A DNA stretch of 27,228 nt from JBCDCP01 sp039181495 (GCA_039181495.1 JBCDCP010000026.1:1-27228), one strand, 5' to 3'. Shown: positions 1 through 8,220, numbered from the stretch's first letter. Program-made: numbers and translations. Notes: generated from the sequence alone by a model not told the origin.

Positions 1-2
1 CC

Positions 3-602
3 GATGCCGACGCGGTCGCTGCGTTCTATGAGAGATTGTTCGCCTGGCGGCTTGAGCCTAATGAGACCGCGGCAGGCGTTACCCCTGTTCGAAATGCCCG
101 TGGACAGACGGTCTCGGAAATTCACCAGTTGCCTGACGAGGTACGGGGCAAGTTCGAGTTCTGGGGTGTCCATTTTGCCGTGACGGATATCGCGAAGGCA
201 AAGCAAGCGGCGCTCGGTGCGGGCGGTGAAGCCCTCTACGAAGCGGGGGACTCGATCCTCCTGAAGGATCGGGATGGTGCGGCGTTCTTCATCGCTCCGG
301 CAGCAACCAAAGGGCGATCAGGCGGCACGGACCAGGCACTCACGGACGGTTCTGGTTCATCGTGGCCATGGAAAACGGTGCTCGCGCTAGCGGCCCTCTG
401 GACCGCCATCCTGATGCAGATCGACATCGTCTGGGGTGTACTGTTTCTGATGTGGACGCTTCCCGCCTTGAGAAGCGGCCAGACCTATTTTGTCGAGCAT
501 ATCCAACGCCGGACAAATCCGGCTCTGTTCTGGGCAATTGTCGGCACCTGGATAGTGCTGAGCATCTACCTGATCGTTGTTGGGCTTGGCTTGGCCTCCT
601 AG
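3..602 (+). CDS. VOC/glyoxalase-like protein with C-terminal membrane tail (5' partial)
   Basis: The reading frame is open from the window edge, so the N-terminus is missing. The first visible residues, DADAVAAFYERLFAW, resemble the start of a second VOC (glyoxalase/dioxygenase fold) module. FWGVHFAVTDIAKAKQAALG and DRDGAAFFIAP continue it. A TTG at 36 could be mistaken for a start, but it lies inside the domain. After about residue 110 (counted from the edge) the protein changes character: a polar linker is followed by two hydrophobic helices (around VLALAALWTAILMQIDIVWG and FWAIVGTWIVLSIYLIVVG). The soluble domain would therefore sit at the membrane. VOC proteins bind a metal or small ligand and vary widely in function, so substrate and reaction are unknown. 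About 220 bases separate it from rpmB. The VOC call is fairly safe; the fusion is read directly from one uninterrupted frame. Confidence 0.75.
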   Translation, partial: DADAVAAFYERLFAWRLEPNETAAGVTPVRNARGQTVSEIHQLPDEVRGKFEFWGVHFAVTDIAKAKQAALGAGGEALYEAGDSILLKDRDGAAFFIAPAATKGRSGGTDQALTDGSGSSWPWKTVLALAALWTAILMQIDIVWGVLFLMWTLPALRSGQTYFVEHIQRRTNPALFWAIVGTWIVLSIYLIVVGLGLAS

Positions 603-661
603 CGTTTCTGGTGCCGCCAGTTTGAGGGTCTGGCAGGTCGTGAGGATCGCGGCGCTGCCTC

Positions 662-690
662 TTGACCGAAAGGGGGTCCCGCTGTAGGTG
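662..690 (+). promoter_or_regulatory. weak promoter candidate upstream of rpmB
   Basis: TTGACC at 662-667 is followed after 17 bases by TAGGTG at 685-690. The -35 box is good and the -10 box poor. It lies about 130 bases before the rpmB start in the otherwise featureless gap 603-821. Low confidence. Confidence 0.25.
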
Positions 691-821
691 TCCCCGCTCA
701 ATCTGGACATGTTGAACGATCGCAGAAACAGCGTCCGGCAGCCCAAATCTGAGGCGAGCCTGCGACCCGTCTGTTCCAAGGCCCTGAGAGTGGGCTGTGC
801 GATGTTGAAAGGACTGAGACA

Positions 822-1106
822 ATGGCACGCCGCTGCGAACTCACCGGTAAGGCCGTTCTGACCGGCAACAAGGTCAGCCACGCCAACAACAAGACCCGTC
901 GGCGCTTTCTACCGAACCTCGCGAACGTCTCGCTGTTGAGCGACACGCTGGGCCGCCGTGTGCGCCTCAAGGTGGCTGCATCCGCGTTGCGCACAGTCGA
1001 GCACCGTGGCGGCCTCGACAAGTTTCTTGTCAAGGCAAGCGATGCCGATCTGTCGGATCGGGCGCGCGCCATCAAGAAAGAGATCCTGGCAGCTTCTGCT
1101 TCCTGA
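822..1106 (+). CDS. rpmB: 50S ribosomal protein L28
   Basis: This 94-residue basic protein begins MARRCELTGK and continues with NKVSHANNKTRRRFLPNL, the L28 signature. L28 binds 23S rRNA in the large ribosomal subunit. The length fits the slightly long alphaproteobacterial form, whose C-terminal segment (VKASDADLSDRARAIKKEI) is typical of the class. The ATG has AAAGGA about 14 bases upstream. The gene lies near the cobalt-chelatase genes, as in many Hyphomicrobiales, though on the opposite strand. The next gene starts 32 bases downstream on the same strand and could share its transcript. Confidence 0.97.
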   Translation: MARRCELTGKAVLTGNKVSHANNKTRRRFLPNLANVSLLSDTLGRRVRLKVAASALRTVEHRGGLDKFLVKASDADLSDRARAIKKEILAASAS

Positions 1107-1138
1107 TCCCGTTTGGTGTCGCTTGAGGGATCGACGTG

Positions 1139-1762
1139 ATGTCGGGATCAATTTTGTTTAGCCGGACATTTGCGGCCTTCGCTGCAGCGATGGCTTTTAT
1201 CGTCGTCGCCTCGAATGTTCTCGTGCAACATCCGTTCACACCCTGGGGCCTTCAGGACTATCTGACCTGGGGCGCATTCACCTATCCGATTGCTTTCCTG
1301 GTCACCGATCTTTCGAACCGGCGGTTCGGGCCTGATGTGGCCCGGCGCGTTGTTCTGGTCGGTTTTGTCATTGCCGTGGCATTGTCGATCGTATTTGCAA
1401 CGCCGCGCATTGCCCTTGCCTCAGGAACAGCTTTTCTGACCGCTCACCTGCTCGACATCTTCGTCTTCAACCGGTTGCGCACTGGTGTCTGGTGGCGCGC
1501 GCCATTGATCTCCAGCACCATCGGGTCGGCGCTCGATACCGTGTTGTTCTTCTCGCTTGCTTTTGCTGGCGCGGGGATCGGGACGGCGGTTTATCCACTT
1601 GTCGGAGAAGCACCGGTCTGGGCCGGTTGGGCGTTCGTCGACTTTCTCGTGAAACTGGTTGTGGCGCTCACGCTGCTCATACCGTTCCGCGCCATGATTG
1701 GCGTCATAGCCGAATGGCGTCCCGAGACCAAGGCGGCAAACGGCTCACCGGCTTCGTCTTAG
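1139..1762 (+). CDS. VUT-family transporter, probable queuosine-precursor transporter
   Basis: A 207-residue hydrophobic protein with about six membrane segments. It carries features of the VUT/YhhQ family (PF02592): an early SNVLVQHPF segment, YLTWGAFTYPIAFLVTDLSNRRFGPDVARRVV after the second helix, and a late FVDFLVKLVVALTLLIPFR helix. In Escherichia coli YhhQ imports the queuosine precursors preQ0 and preQ1 for tRNA modification; the same role here is by family. An in-frame GTG lies at 1136, directly before the ATG at 1139. I chose the ATG because GAGGGA (1125-1130) is 8 bases from it. It ends 10 bases before the convergent esterase gene. No preQ1 riboswitch is evident in the short gap before it. 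Confidence 0.85.
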   Translation: MSGSILFSRTFAAFAAAMAFIVVASNVLVQHPFTPWGLQDYLTWGAFTYPIAFLVTDLSNRRFGPDVARRVVLVGFVIAVALSIVFATPRIALASGTAFLTAHLLDIFVFNRLRTGVWWRAPLISSTIGSALDTVLFFSLAFAGAGIGTAVYPLVGEAPVWAGWAFVDFLVKLVVALTLLIPFRAMIGVIAEWRPETKAANGSPASS

Positions 1763-1772
1763 GTTTCCGAAG

Positions 1773-2762
1773 CTAGCCGTCCAGTCGGAACCGCAGCCAG
1801 AGCGTTCGCTGGATCGCATTGAAGTTATTATCAGAGATGATGTTGAGGATCGGTTTGCCGTCCTCGCCTGACGTGATCGACAGGCCTTCCATATTGTCGA
1901 TCTGCTGGGCGAAGCTTGCTGTCATGAGCACTTCGGCGGACACGGTTGCATCAGGTTTGATGTCCTCAAGCCTGACCCGGCGTACGGCCATCTTCGGCCC
2001 GGTCAATGGCGAGAAGAAACGTTCCAGCAGAATGATGTGGCCGTCTTCGGTCAGATCCGCGTCGGTGACCGCGAAACGCTCATGGCCCTCAAGCCAGAAA
2101 GTGTGCTTCTCGCGCGCGCGCATGATGAAGCCGTAGACCCGACCCTGCTCGTCGCGGGCCTCCGAGAAACCAATCAAGGTCGGGATCTTCTGACCGGGTT
2201 CCTTGGGCGGGGCGACAATGGCCTCCACGCCCTTGTTGCGTTCCAGTCGGCGAAAGGTCTCGGGTAGCGCATACCAGGCGCCTTTGGCACTGAAGAGCTG
2301 GTCGCCGGGCCGATAGATCAGTACGCGGTGGCGTCGTTCGAAGCTGGCATAGAGCCGCCCGTCAACACCCGGCGCCAGACCCTCCGCATCGGCCCGTGCC
2401 TTGTTGGGAAATGGCTTGCCGTCGGCATTGAGCATGGCGCCCATCTGCGAATTGCGAAGCTGGGGCGTTCCGTCGTCATCGATTCTGAGTGTGGCTTGCA
2501 GCCAGGCACCCTGGTCGGTTACGGCGATGACTCGACCGGTTTCGGCATCAACGGAAAGACCTGAAAATCCACCAAAGCGCTCATCGTCCGAGGAAAGCAC
2601 CGCACCACCGAGATAGGTCAACGCGCCAAAGGTGTTGCCGATGCCAAACCGCGTGATCGGTTCGGACGTGATGGTGACAGGATCGTCGGCCTGGGCCTTG
2701 GGACTGGTTGTCAGGGTCGCCAGACACAGGATGACGGCAACGGCCCACCGGAATGGCGTCAT
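1773..2762 (-). CDS. exported phytase-like esterase (PF13449 type)
   Basis: This 329-residue protein opens with a signal peptide (MTPFRWAVAVILCLATLTTS, likely cleavage after AQA near residue 25), so it should act in the periplasm. The rest matches the 'esterase-like activity of phytase' family: FGGFSGLSVDAETGRVIAVTD, DAEGLAPGVDGRLYASFER and DNMEGLSIT, which alternate strand motifs expected of a beta-propeller. Actual substrates of the family are poorly known. The start codon overlaps the stop of cobT by four bases (ATGA), so it is probably translated together with cobT. That coupling does not show a role in cobalamin synthesis. Confidence 0.85.
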   Translation of the reverse strand: MTPFRWAVAVILCLATLTTSPKAQADDPVTITSEPITRFGIGNTFGALTYLGGAVLSSDDERFGGFSGLSVDAETGRVIAVTDQGAWLQATLRIDDDGTPQLRNSQMGAMLNADGKPFPNKARADAEGLAPGVDGRLYASFERRHRVLIYRPGDQLFSAKGAWYALPETFRRLERNKGVEAIVAPPKEPGQKIPTLIGFSEARDEQGRVYGFIMRAREKHTFWLEGHERFAVTDADLTEDGHIILLERFFSPLTGPKMAVRRVRLEDIKPDATVSAEVLMTASFAQQIDNMEGLSITSGEDGKPILNIISDNNFNAIQRTLWLRFRLDG

Positions 2763-4714
2763 CGACCCGTGCTCACACGACGGTGGCCGAAACGGCGACC
2801 TTCCTCCCCACCCCGTCCGGCGCCATTCTTCCGGGCTGACCGTTGGTTTGCTGCCGGCGCTCCGCTGCCAGTTGATTCCTCGAAAAGCTCTGCCAGCTTC
2901 TCGGTCATCACACCGGCAAGCTCTTCGGCATCAACAATCGTCACCGCCCGCCGGTAATAGCGGGTCACGTCATGACCGATTCCGATGGCGATCAGTTCGA
3001 CTGGCGAGCGGGTTTCGATGTCGTCAATCACCCGCCGAAGATGGCGTTCGAGATAGTTGCCCGGATTGATACTGAGCGTTGAGTCGTCGACCGGCGCACC
3101 GTCGGAGATCATCATCAGGATGCGACGGTGTTCTGGCCGAGCCATCAGGCGCGAGTGTGCCCAGTTCAGCGCCTCGCCGTCGATATTCTCCTTCAACAAC
3201 CCTTCCCGCATCATCAGCCCAAGATTGCGCCGGGCTCGCCGCCATGGCGTGTCGGCGGCTTTGTAGATGATGTGCCGCAGGTCGTTGAGACGACCGGCGG
3301 GCAGTGGCTTGCCAGCCGCGATCCACTGTTCTCGGGACTTGCCGCCTTTCCAGGCGCCTGTGGTGAAGCCGAGAATCTCAACCTTTACGCCGCAGCGCTC
3401 AAGCGTTCGCGCAAGAATGTCCGCACAGGTCGCTGCGACCGTGATCGGGCGGCCGCGCATCGAGCCGGAATTGTCAATCAGCAAGGTGACGACGGTATCG
3501 CGGAATTCGGTGTCCTGTTCTCGCTTGAAGGCCAGGGGCTGCATGGGATCAATGACGATCCGGGGCAGGCGCGCCGAATCGAGCAGGCCTTCCTCGATGT
3601 CAAACTCCCAGCCACGGTTCTGCTGGGCCAGCAGGCGACGCTGCAATTTGTTGGCAAGCCGTGCCACAACGCCCTGCAGGCTACTGAGCTGTTTGTCGAG
3701 GAAACCACGCAGACGATCGAGTTCTTCGGCATCGCAGAGTTCTTCGGCTGGCACAGTCTCGTCATGGGCCGTGGTGAATACGCTGTAGGAATCATCGAGC
3801 TCGTTGGATATCGGATAGGGCGGTCTATAGGGCTGATCGATCTCCTCGCCTTCAACCTGATCGACGTCACCGGCAAGATCATCAGCAGTGATCTCGGTGG
3901 CTTCCTGCTCGATCTCCTCATCGCCTGAGTCCGCTTCTGCACTCTCCGATGTTTCGCTATCGGCGCCATCATCATCGGCGCCGTCGTCGGGATCATCGCC
4001 AGTGTCGGCAGCATCCTCGCTATCGTCGGTTTCGGTGTCTTCCTCGGTGTTCTCCGAGCCCAGCTCGTCGGCCATATCAAGGCTCGAGATCAGATCGCGA
4101 ATCGTCTCGGCAAAGGCATGTTGGTCTTCGATCAGATCTTCCAGGCGCGTCAGGTCGGTCGCAGCCTTCTGCTCAATCCAGTCGCGCCATAGGCCGACCA
4201 GGTTCTCGGCGCTTGGGGGCGGCGCCAGACCGGTGATCCTCTCACGGACCAGCAAAGCGACCGCTTCTTCCAACGGCGCATCGGCGCGGTCTGAGACATC
4301 GGCCATGTTCATCTTGCCGTAGCGGCGCTCAAGCATGGCCGACAGATTCTGCGCAACGCCTGCCATCCGTTCGCACCCCAGCGCTTCGACGCGGGCCTGC
4401 TCCACCGCTTCATAGACCGCGCGTGCGTTGCGCCCTTCGGGCTGATGCCGGCGATGGATATCGGGATCGTGACAGGCGAGCCGCAGCGCCATGGCATCGG
4501 CATAGCCACGGGTTATGGAGACTTCTCCAGGCTCCAGCATTCGGCTTGGTTCTGGCAGGCGAACGACCTTGCCGGAAAATCCGGGACGGTCAGAGGCGAA
4601 GTTGACTGAAACCTCGGCGTCACCGGCAATCGCGCGAACAGTCGCCGCGACAGCGCCCTTGAAGGGGTCTGTTCGACTCTGCTGACTGTTCTTGCGGCTG
4701 CGGTTGCTGCTCAT
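2759..4714 (-). CDS. cobT: cobaltochelatase subunit CobT
   Basis: CobT is the VWA-domain subunit of the ATP-dependent CobNST complex, which inserts cobalt into hydrogenobyrinic acid a,c-diamide in the aerobic cobalamin pathway. The N-terminal domain (about residues 10-215) contains NFASDRPGFSGKVVRLPEP. A strongly acidic low-complexity stretch (about 218-293) follows, which is normal for CobT. The VWA domain begins near residue 410 with the MIDAS motif LIDNSGSMRG (Asp 414). It continues through GFTTGAWKGGKSREQW and ILMMISDGAPVDDSTL. I placed the start at the ATG MSSNRSRK; an in-frame GTG at 4750, three bases after the cobS stop, would add 12 residues. cobN is not in this window. Co-transcribed with cobS and the esterase. 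Confidence 0.96.
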   Translation of the reverse strand: MSSNRSRKNSQQSRTDPFKGAVAATVRAIAGDAEVSVNFASDRPGFSGKVVRLPEPSRMLEPGEVSITRGYADAMALRLACHDPDIHRRHQPEGRNARAVYEAVEQARVEALGCERMAGVAQNLSAMLERRYGKMNMADVSDRADAPLEEAVALLVRERITGLAPPPSAENLVGLWRDWIEQKAATDLTRLEDLIEDQHAFAETIRDLISSLDMADELGSENTEEDTETDDSEDAADTGDDPDDGADDDGADSETSESAEADSGDEEIEQEATEITADDLAGDVDQVEGEEIDQPYRPPYPISNELDDSYSVFTTAHDETVPAEELCDAEELDRLRGFLDKQLSSLQGVVARLANKLQRRLLAQQNRGWEFDIEEGLLDSARLPRIVIDPMQPLAFKREQDTEFRDTVVTLLIDNSGSMRGRPITVAATCADILARTLERCGVKVEILGFTTGAWKGGKSREQWIAAGKPLPAGRLNDLRHIIYKAADTPWRRARRNLGLMMREGLLKENIDGEALNWAHSRLMARPEHRRILMMISDGAPVDDSTLSINPGNYLERHLRRVIDDIETRSPVELIAIGIGHDVTRYYRRAVTIVDAEELAGVMTEKLAELFEESTGSGAPAANQRSARKNGAGRGGEEGRRFGHRRVSTGR

Positions 4715-4753
4715 ATTCGGCTCAGCGAAGGCGGTCCGTGTCCGCCGCACCCA

Positions 4754-5734
4754 TTAGTTCAGTGTTAGATTGACTGTTGATTGCGGCAGTTCCTCACCAA
4801 ACACACGCTGATAAAACTCGGCTACGATACCGCGCTCCAACTCGTCGCATTTGTTGACGAAGGTCAGCGTGAACCCGATCGCCACATCGCCGAAGATCTC
4901 GGCGTTCTCTGCCCATGTCAGCACCGTACGAGGGCTCATGACGGTCGAAAGATCTCCGTTGACGAAGGCCTGACGTGTCATGTCGGCGATGCGCACCATC
5001 TTGGATACCGTGTCTCGGCCTTCCTCACCGGTGAAGTGCTTCACCTTGGCCAGCACTATGCCAACCTCGTCATCGTGCGGCAGATAGTTGAGCGTGGTGA
5101 CGAGCGACCAGCGGTCCATCTGTGCCTGGTTGATTTGCTGCGTGCCGTGATAGAGCCCGGAGGTATCACCTAGTCCAATGGTATTGGCGGTCGCAAAAAG
5201 CCGGAATGCGGGATGCGGCCGTATCACGCGGCTCTGGTCAAGCAGCGTCAGGCGCCCAGAGGATTCGAGTACGCGCTGGATGACAAACATCACATCGGGC
5301 CGGCCGGCATCATACTCATCGAAGACCAGCGCGACATTGTTCTGGTAGGCCCAGGGAAGAATGCCGTCGCGGAATTCAGTCACCTGCATGCCGTCCTTGA
5401 TGACGATGGCATCCTTGCCAACCAGATCGATCCGGCTGATGTGGCTGTCGAGATTGACACGCACGCAAGGCCAGTTCAGCCGCGCGGCAATCTGCTCGAT
5501 ATGCGTCGATTTGCCGGTGCCGTGATAGCCCTGCACCATGACGCGGCGGTTGTGGGCAAAGCCCGCCAGGATCGCGAGCGTCGTGTCACGGTTGAACAGG
5601 TAGTCCTGGTCGATGTCCGGGACATGTTCGTCGGCATCGGCAAAGGCCGGCACCTCAAGATCACTATCAATCCCGAAGACCTGACGGACCGAGACCTTCA
5701 TGTCGGGCACTGCGGCCATGGCGTGCTGCGTCAT
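4754..5734 (-). CDS. cobS: cobaltochelatase subunit CobS (AAA+ ATPase)
   Basis: CobS is the AAA+ motor of the CobNST cobaltochelatase; it forms rings with CobT and drives cobalt insertion by CobN. Residues 69-76 (GYHGTGKS) are the Walker A loop and 134-142 (VALVFDEYD) the Walker B motif. The sensor region LFATANTIGLGDTSGLYHGT is characteristic of the MoxR/CobS clade. The frame is open upstream to 5914, but that extension is unlike the family. The ATG at 5734 (MTQHAMAAVPDMKVSV) has a perfect AGGAGG six bases upstream, which decides the start and gives 326 residues. The next gene upstream on the same strand is the J-domain gene, 103 bases away; cobT follows with almost no gap. Confidence 0.97.
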   Translation of the reverse strand: MTQHAMAAVPDMKVSVRQVFGIDSDLEVPAFADADEHVPDIDQDYLFNRDTTLAILAGFAHNRRVMVQGYHGTGKSTHIEQIAARLNWPCVRVNLDSHISRIDLVGKDAIVIKDGMQVTEFRDGILPWAYQNNVALVFDEYDAGRPDVMFVIQRVLESSGRLTLLDQSRVIRPHPAFRLFATANTIGLGDTSGLYHGTQQINQAQMDRWSLVTTLNYLPHDDEVGIVLAKVKHFTGEEGRDTVSKMVRIADMTRQAFVNGDLSTVMSPRTVLTWAENAEIFGDVAIGFTLTFVNKCDELERGIVAEFYQRVFGEELPQSTVNLTLN

Positions 5735-5739
5735 GCGTT

Positions 5740-5745
5740 GCCTCC
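5740..5745 (-). promoter_or_regulatory. Shine-Dalgarno AGGAGG deciding the cobS start
   Basis: On the minus strand AGGAGG lies just upstream of the ATG at 5734, within GCAGGAGGCAACGC-ATG. It is the strongest ribosome binding site I saw in the window and argues against the longer frame that starts at 5914. Confidence 0.8.
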
Positions 5746-5837
5746 TGCGGGGCGTGGCGGCCGCTGAGGGCCAGCGTCTGCTTGTTCTGGAGCTGCTGCC
5801 GTCTTCACACAGCCGATTGAGCGCAGCAAGCGTCGAT

Positions 5838-6467
5838 TCAACAAAAACCGCCAGCCTTGAGCGTGTTGTAGGCCTGAATGACCTCGCGCAGGCGGTGTTC
5901 CGAGGACTTATCACCCCCGTTTACGTCGGGATGGTGCTTCTTGACCAGTGCCTTGAAGCGGGTCCGGATCAATTCTCCGTCGGCTGCTTCGTCCAGGTCG
6001 AGCGTTTCAAATGCCCGCCGCTGCTGCGCCAAGAGCTGGCGACGTTCGATCGATGGTGTTTCGATCTCAACACCATCCTCGCCAAGGACGTTGATTGGGT
6101 CCTCATAGGCAAATGTCTTGCCGGTCTTGCCGTTGCGCCCGGTGCCAGGTCGCTTGCCCCGCTCGCCCATCTTCCAGGTTGGACGGTGCCCGAGAGCGGC
6201 ATCTTTCTGATAGGCGGCGACATCATCGGCAGCCATGCCGGAGAAGTAGTTGTAAGACTTGTTGTACTCCCGCACGTGGTCCATGCAGAAATAGTAGAAC
6301 TGCCCCTCCTGCCCTCGACCCCGCGGTGCCTTGTGGGTTCCGGGCTTGTCGCAGCCCGGGTATTCGCACAAGCGCTCAGGCGCAGCTTTTGCCGCACCTT
6401 TCTTTCCCCCGGCTTTGCCGCGTCCACTGACGCGAATGCCATCAAACCATTTCGAATTTTCTGCCAT
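5838..6467 (-). CDS. J-domain (DnaJ-like) protein
   Basis: A 209-residue protein whose C-terminal 60 residues form a J domain with the diagnostic HPD at 179-181 (KKHHPDVNGGDKSSEHRLRE, then QAYNTLK). Such domains stimulate the ATPase of DnaK. The N-terminal part lacks the Gly/Phe and four-repeat zinc region of true DnaJ. It is basic and carries a Cys-rich patch (CEYPGCDKPGTH, then FYYFCMDHVREYN) that could bind one zinc ion. A J domain at the C-terminus downstream of such a patch is a known alphaproteobacterial arrangement that tends to sit beside cobS; its client is unknown. A good promoter lies directly before the ATG. It probably heads the operon J-domain gene-cobS-cobT-esterase. Confidence 0.9.
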   Translation of the reverse strand: MAENSKWFDGIRVSGRGKAGGKKGAAKAAPERLCEYPGCDKPGTHKAPRGRGQEGQFYYFCMDHVREYNKSYNYFSGMAADDVAAYQKDAALGHRPTWKMGERGKRPGTGRNGKTGKTFAYEDPINVLGEDGVEIETPSIERRQLLAQQRRAFETLDLDEAADGELIRTRFKALVKKHHPDVNGGDKSSEHRLREVIQAYNTLKAGGFC

Positions 6468-6473
6468 GCTGAG

Positions 6474-6502
6474 ATTATGGTGCCCGATGCATCCGCGAAC
6501 AA
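6474..6502 (-). promoter_or_regulatory. promoter of the J-domain/cobST operon
   Basis: On the minus strand TTGTTC (6502-6497) is followed by a 17-base spacer and CATAAT (6479-6474). Only six bases separate the -10 box from the ATG at 6467, so transcription would begin at or next to the start codon. No Shine-Dalgarno sequence is present, which fits a leaderless mRNA. Confidence 0.55.
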
Positions 6503-6590
6503 GGCATCGCGGCCATGCGTTGATGTCGGGGGGTTACCGATTGTGGATGAGTGAAGCACAGTTGCCTTAGCACCGTTTCGCCTGTGCGTC

Positions 6591-6620
6591 TTGACGTTTT
6601 GGTGAAGTCCCCCGCACACT
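6591..6620 (+). promoter_or_regulatory. promoter candidate for bolA
   Basis: TTGACG at 6591-6596 is followed after 18 bases by CACACT at 6615-6620, seven bases before the bolA ATG at 6628. The -35 box is good and the -10 box only fair. No ribosome binding site lies between, so a leaderless transcript is possible. Confidence 0.4.
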
Positions 6621-6627
6621 CCTATCC

Positions 6628-6888
6628 ATGCTGGTCAAAGACGAAATAGCGCGGCGGCTCGATGAGGTGTTCGGTCCTTGCCTGATCGAGGTTGAGGATG
6701 AATCACATCTTCATCAGGGTCACGCCAGCGCGCCGGAAGGCGGGCAGAGCCATTTTCGCGTGACTATTCGGTGCGAGGTCTTTCGCGGGAAGAGCCGGGT
6801 CGAAATGCACCGAATGATCAACGAGGCTCTGTGTGAGCTGATTGGCAATCCAATCCACGCGCTGGCCATCAACGCGGCTGCTGACTGA
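6628..6888 (+). CDS. bolA: BolA family protein
   Basis: An 86-residue protein with the BolA fold signature: VEDESHLHQGHASAPEGGQS, then SHFRVTI, FRGKSRVEMHRMINEAL and a final HALAI. BolA-type proteins pair with monothiol glutaredoxins and share iron-sulfur clusters through conserved His residues, and act in iron homeostasis and stress or morphology control. The GHASAPEGGQSHF segment is the class's loop and strand. It is transcribed divergently from the J-domain gene, a conserved arrangement in Hyphomicrobiales, and ends 21 bases before the convergent CorC-like gene. Which BolA paralogue it represents cannot be settled here. Confidence 0.93.
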   Translation: MLVKDEIARRLDEVFGPCLIEVEDESHLHQGHASAPEGGQSHFRVTIRCEVFRGKSRVEMHRMINEALCELIGNPIHALAINAAAD

Positions 6889-6909
6889 CCTTCGACCGAT
6901 TGTGACCTG

Positions 6910-8220
6910 TTAGGCCGATGACGTGTCGGTCTGTCGGCGCGGCAACCTGCTGGTCTCACCTGCAGGGCGGATCGTCAGGCCCGTGATACGGTTGCGTTCT
7001 CGCCCCGTGACCTGCATCCGAAAGCCATAAAATGTGAAGGCCTGACCAGGTTCCGGGATGTGCTGCGCTTCATGGATGACAAGCCCCGCTATGGTGTTGG
7101 CTTCCTCGTCAGGAAGGCTCCAGTCCATTGCGCGGTTGAGATCCCGGATGGGCACGGATCCCTCAACTGAAACCGCCCCATCTGCCATCTGACGGACGCC
7201 CTTCACCTCGATGTCGTGCTCGTCTTTGATGTCGCCGACGATCTCTTCGAGAATGTCCTCCAGCGTAACAAGACCCATCATTTCACCGTACTCGTCGACA
7301 ACGACGGCGAAGTGGGCCTTCCGCTTAAGGAAGGCGTTGAGCTGGTCCTGAACGGTCGTCGTGTCGGGCACAAACCACGCCGGGTTGGCTAGTGCCACGA
7401 CGTCGATGCCCGTTGTCTTGCCTTTGTTGGCGGCGATCGCCCGCAGCAGGTTCTTGACGTGCAGAATGCCAACAATGTTGTCTTGCTCACCGCGCCACAG
7501 CGGAAGCCTGCTGTGCGGGCTTGCAAGAGCGGCATCCACGATGACCTGCGTGGGTTCATCGGCGTTGAGCGCTTCCATGTTGGTCCGATGGATCATGATG
7601 TCGGCAACAGCCAGATCATTGAGATCAAGCACGCCGCCGAGCATGTCGCGGTGGTCCTTGACCACGATGCCAGCCCGCGCATGAAGATCGATCGCACCAC
7701 GGATTTCCTCATGGGCGGTCGCCTCGTCGATGCTTCGTGAGATATCCGCGCCGAGCTGCTTCAGGATCGTTTTGACGATGGCTTCGACGGCCACGGTAAT
7801 TGGGCCGAACAGACGGACAACCACACGCAAGATCGGTGCTACGACGAGCGCCATGCGGTCCGAATTGTTGATCGCGTAGGTCTTGGGCAACACCTCGGCG
7901 AAGACCAAAACCAGCGCCGTCATGACAATCGTGGCGTAGACTACGCCGGCGTCCCCAAACAATGACAGGAACAGGCTGGTCGCCAAAGCTGATGCGAGAA
8001 TGTTGACCAGGTTGTTGCCGAGCAAGACCGCGCCAATCAACCTGTCGCGGGCCGCGATAAGACTGTTGACGATACTCGCTCGGCTGTCACCCTTTCGCTC
8101 AAGCTCGTGCATTCGGGCTGGCGAAGCAGCGGTCAAGGCCGTTTCCGAACCGGAAAAGAAAGCCGAGAACGCGACCAGAAACAGGATTGCTATGGCCGTT
8201 AAAATCAATGCGGTTGTCAT
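6910..8220 (-). CDS. CorC/HlyC-type transporter (CNNM/DUF21 + CBS pair + CorC domain)
   Basis: A 436-residue protein. Residues about 1-190 are a DUF21/CNNM membrane domain (LILTAIAILFLVAFSAFFSG, then ETALTAASPARMHELERKG). A cytoplasmic CBS pair follows (MIHRTNMEALNADEP and FAVVVDEYGEMMGLVTLEDI). The C-terminal CorC/HlyC transporter-associated domain contains GSVPIRDLNRAMDWSLPDEE. Relatives affect magnesium and cobalt efflux or resistance, and older annotations call them hemolysin C-like. The frame is open to 8403, but that extension would run into the end of aroB and is unlike the family, so I chose the ATG at 8220. It follows aroK-aroB on the same strand with a 94-base gap and may be their third cistron. 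Confidence 0.92.
   Translation of the reverse strand: MTTALILTAIAILFLVAFSAFFSGSETALTAASPARMHELERKGDSRASIVNSLIAARDRLIGAVLLGNNLVNILASALATSLFLSLFGDAGVVYATIVMTALVLVFAEVLPKTYAINNSDRMALVVAPILRVVVRLFGPITVAVEAIVKTILKQLGADISRSIDEATAHEEIRGAIDLHARAGIVVKDHRDMLGGVLDLNDLAVADIMIHRTNMEALNADEPTQVIVDAALASPHSRLPLWRGEQDNIVGILHVKNLLRAIAANKGKTTGIDVVALANPAWFVPDTTTVQDQLNAFLKRKAHFAVVVDEYGEMMGLVTLEDILEEIVGDIKDEHDIEVKGVRQMADGAVSVEGSVPIRDLNRAMDWSLPDEEANTIAGLVIHEAQHIPEPGQAFTFYGFRMQVTGRERNRITGLTIRPAGETSRLPRRQTDTSSA

Noticed and set aside
3128..3928. Long plus-strand open frame (266 codons) opposite cobT
   Set aside because: It lies entirely antisense to the well-supported cobT VWA and acidic coding region and has no domain-like sequence.
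3870..4080. Repetitive acidic-codon tract as a possible tandem repeat or insertion
   Set aside because: It encodes the acidic low-complexity linker normal for CobT; the repetition comes from Asp, Glu and Ser codons.
5735..5914. Upstream extension of cobS to 5914
   Set aside because: It runs into the end of the J-domain gene and is unlike CobS; the ATG at 5734 has a perfect AGGAGG.
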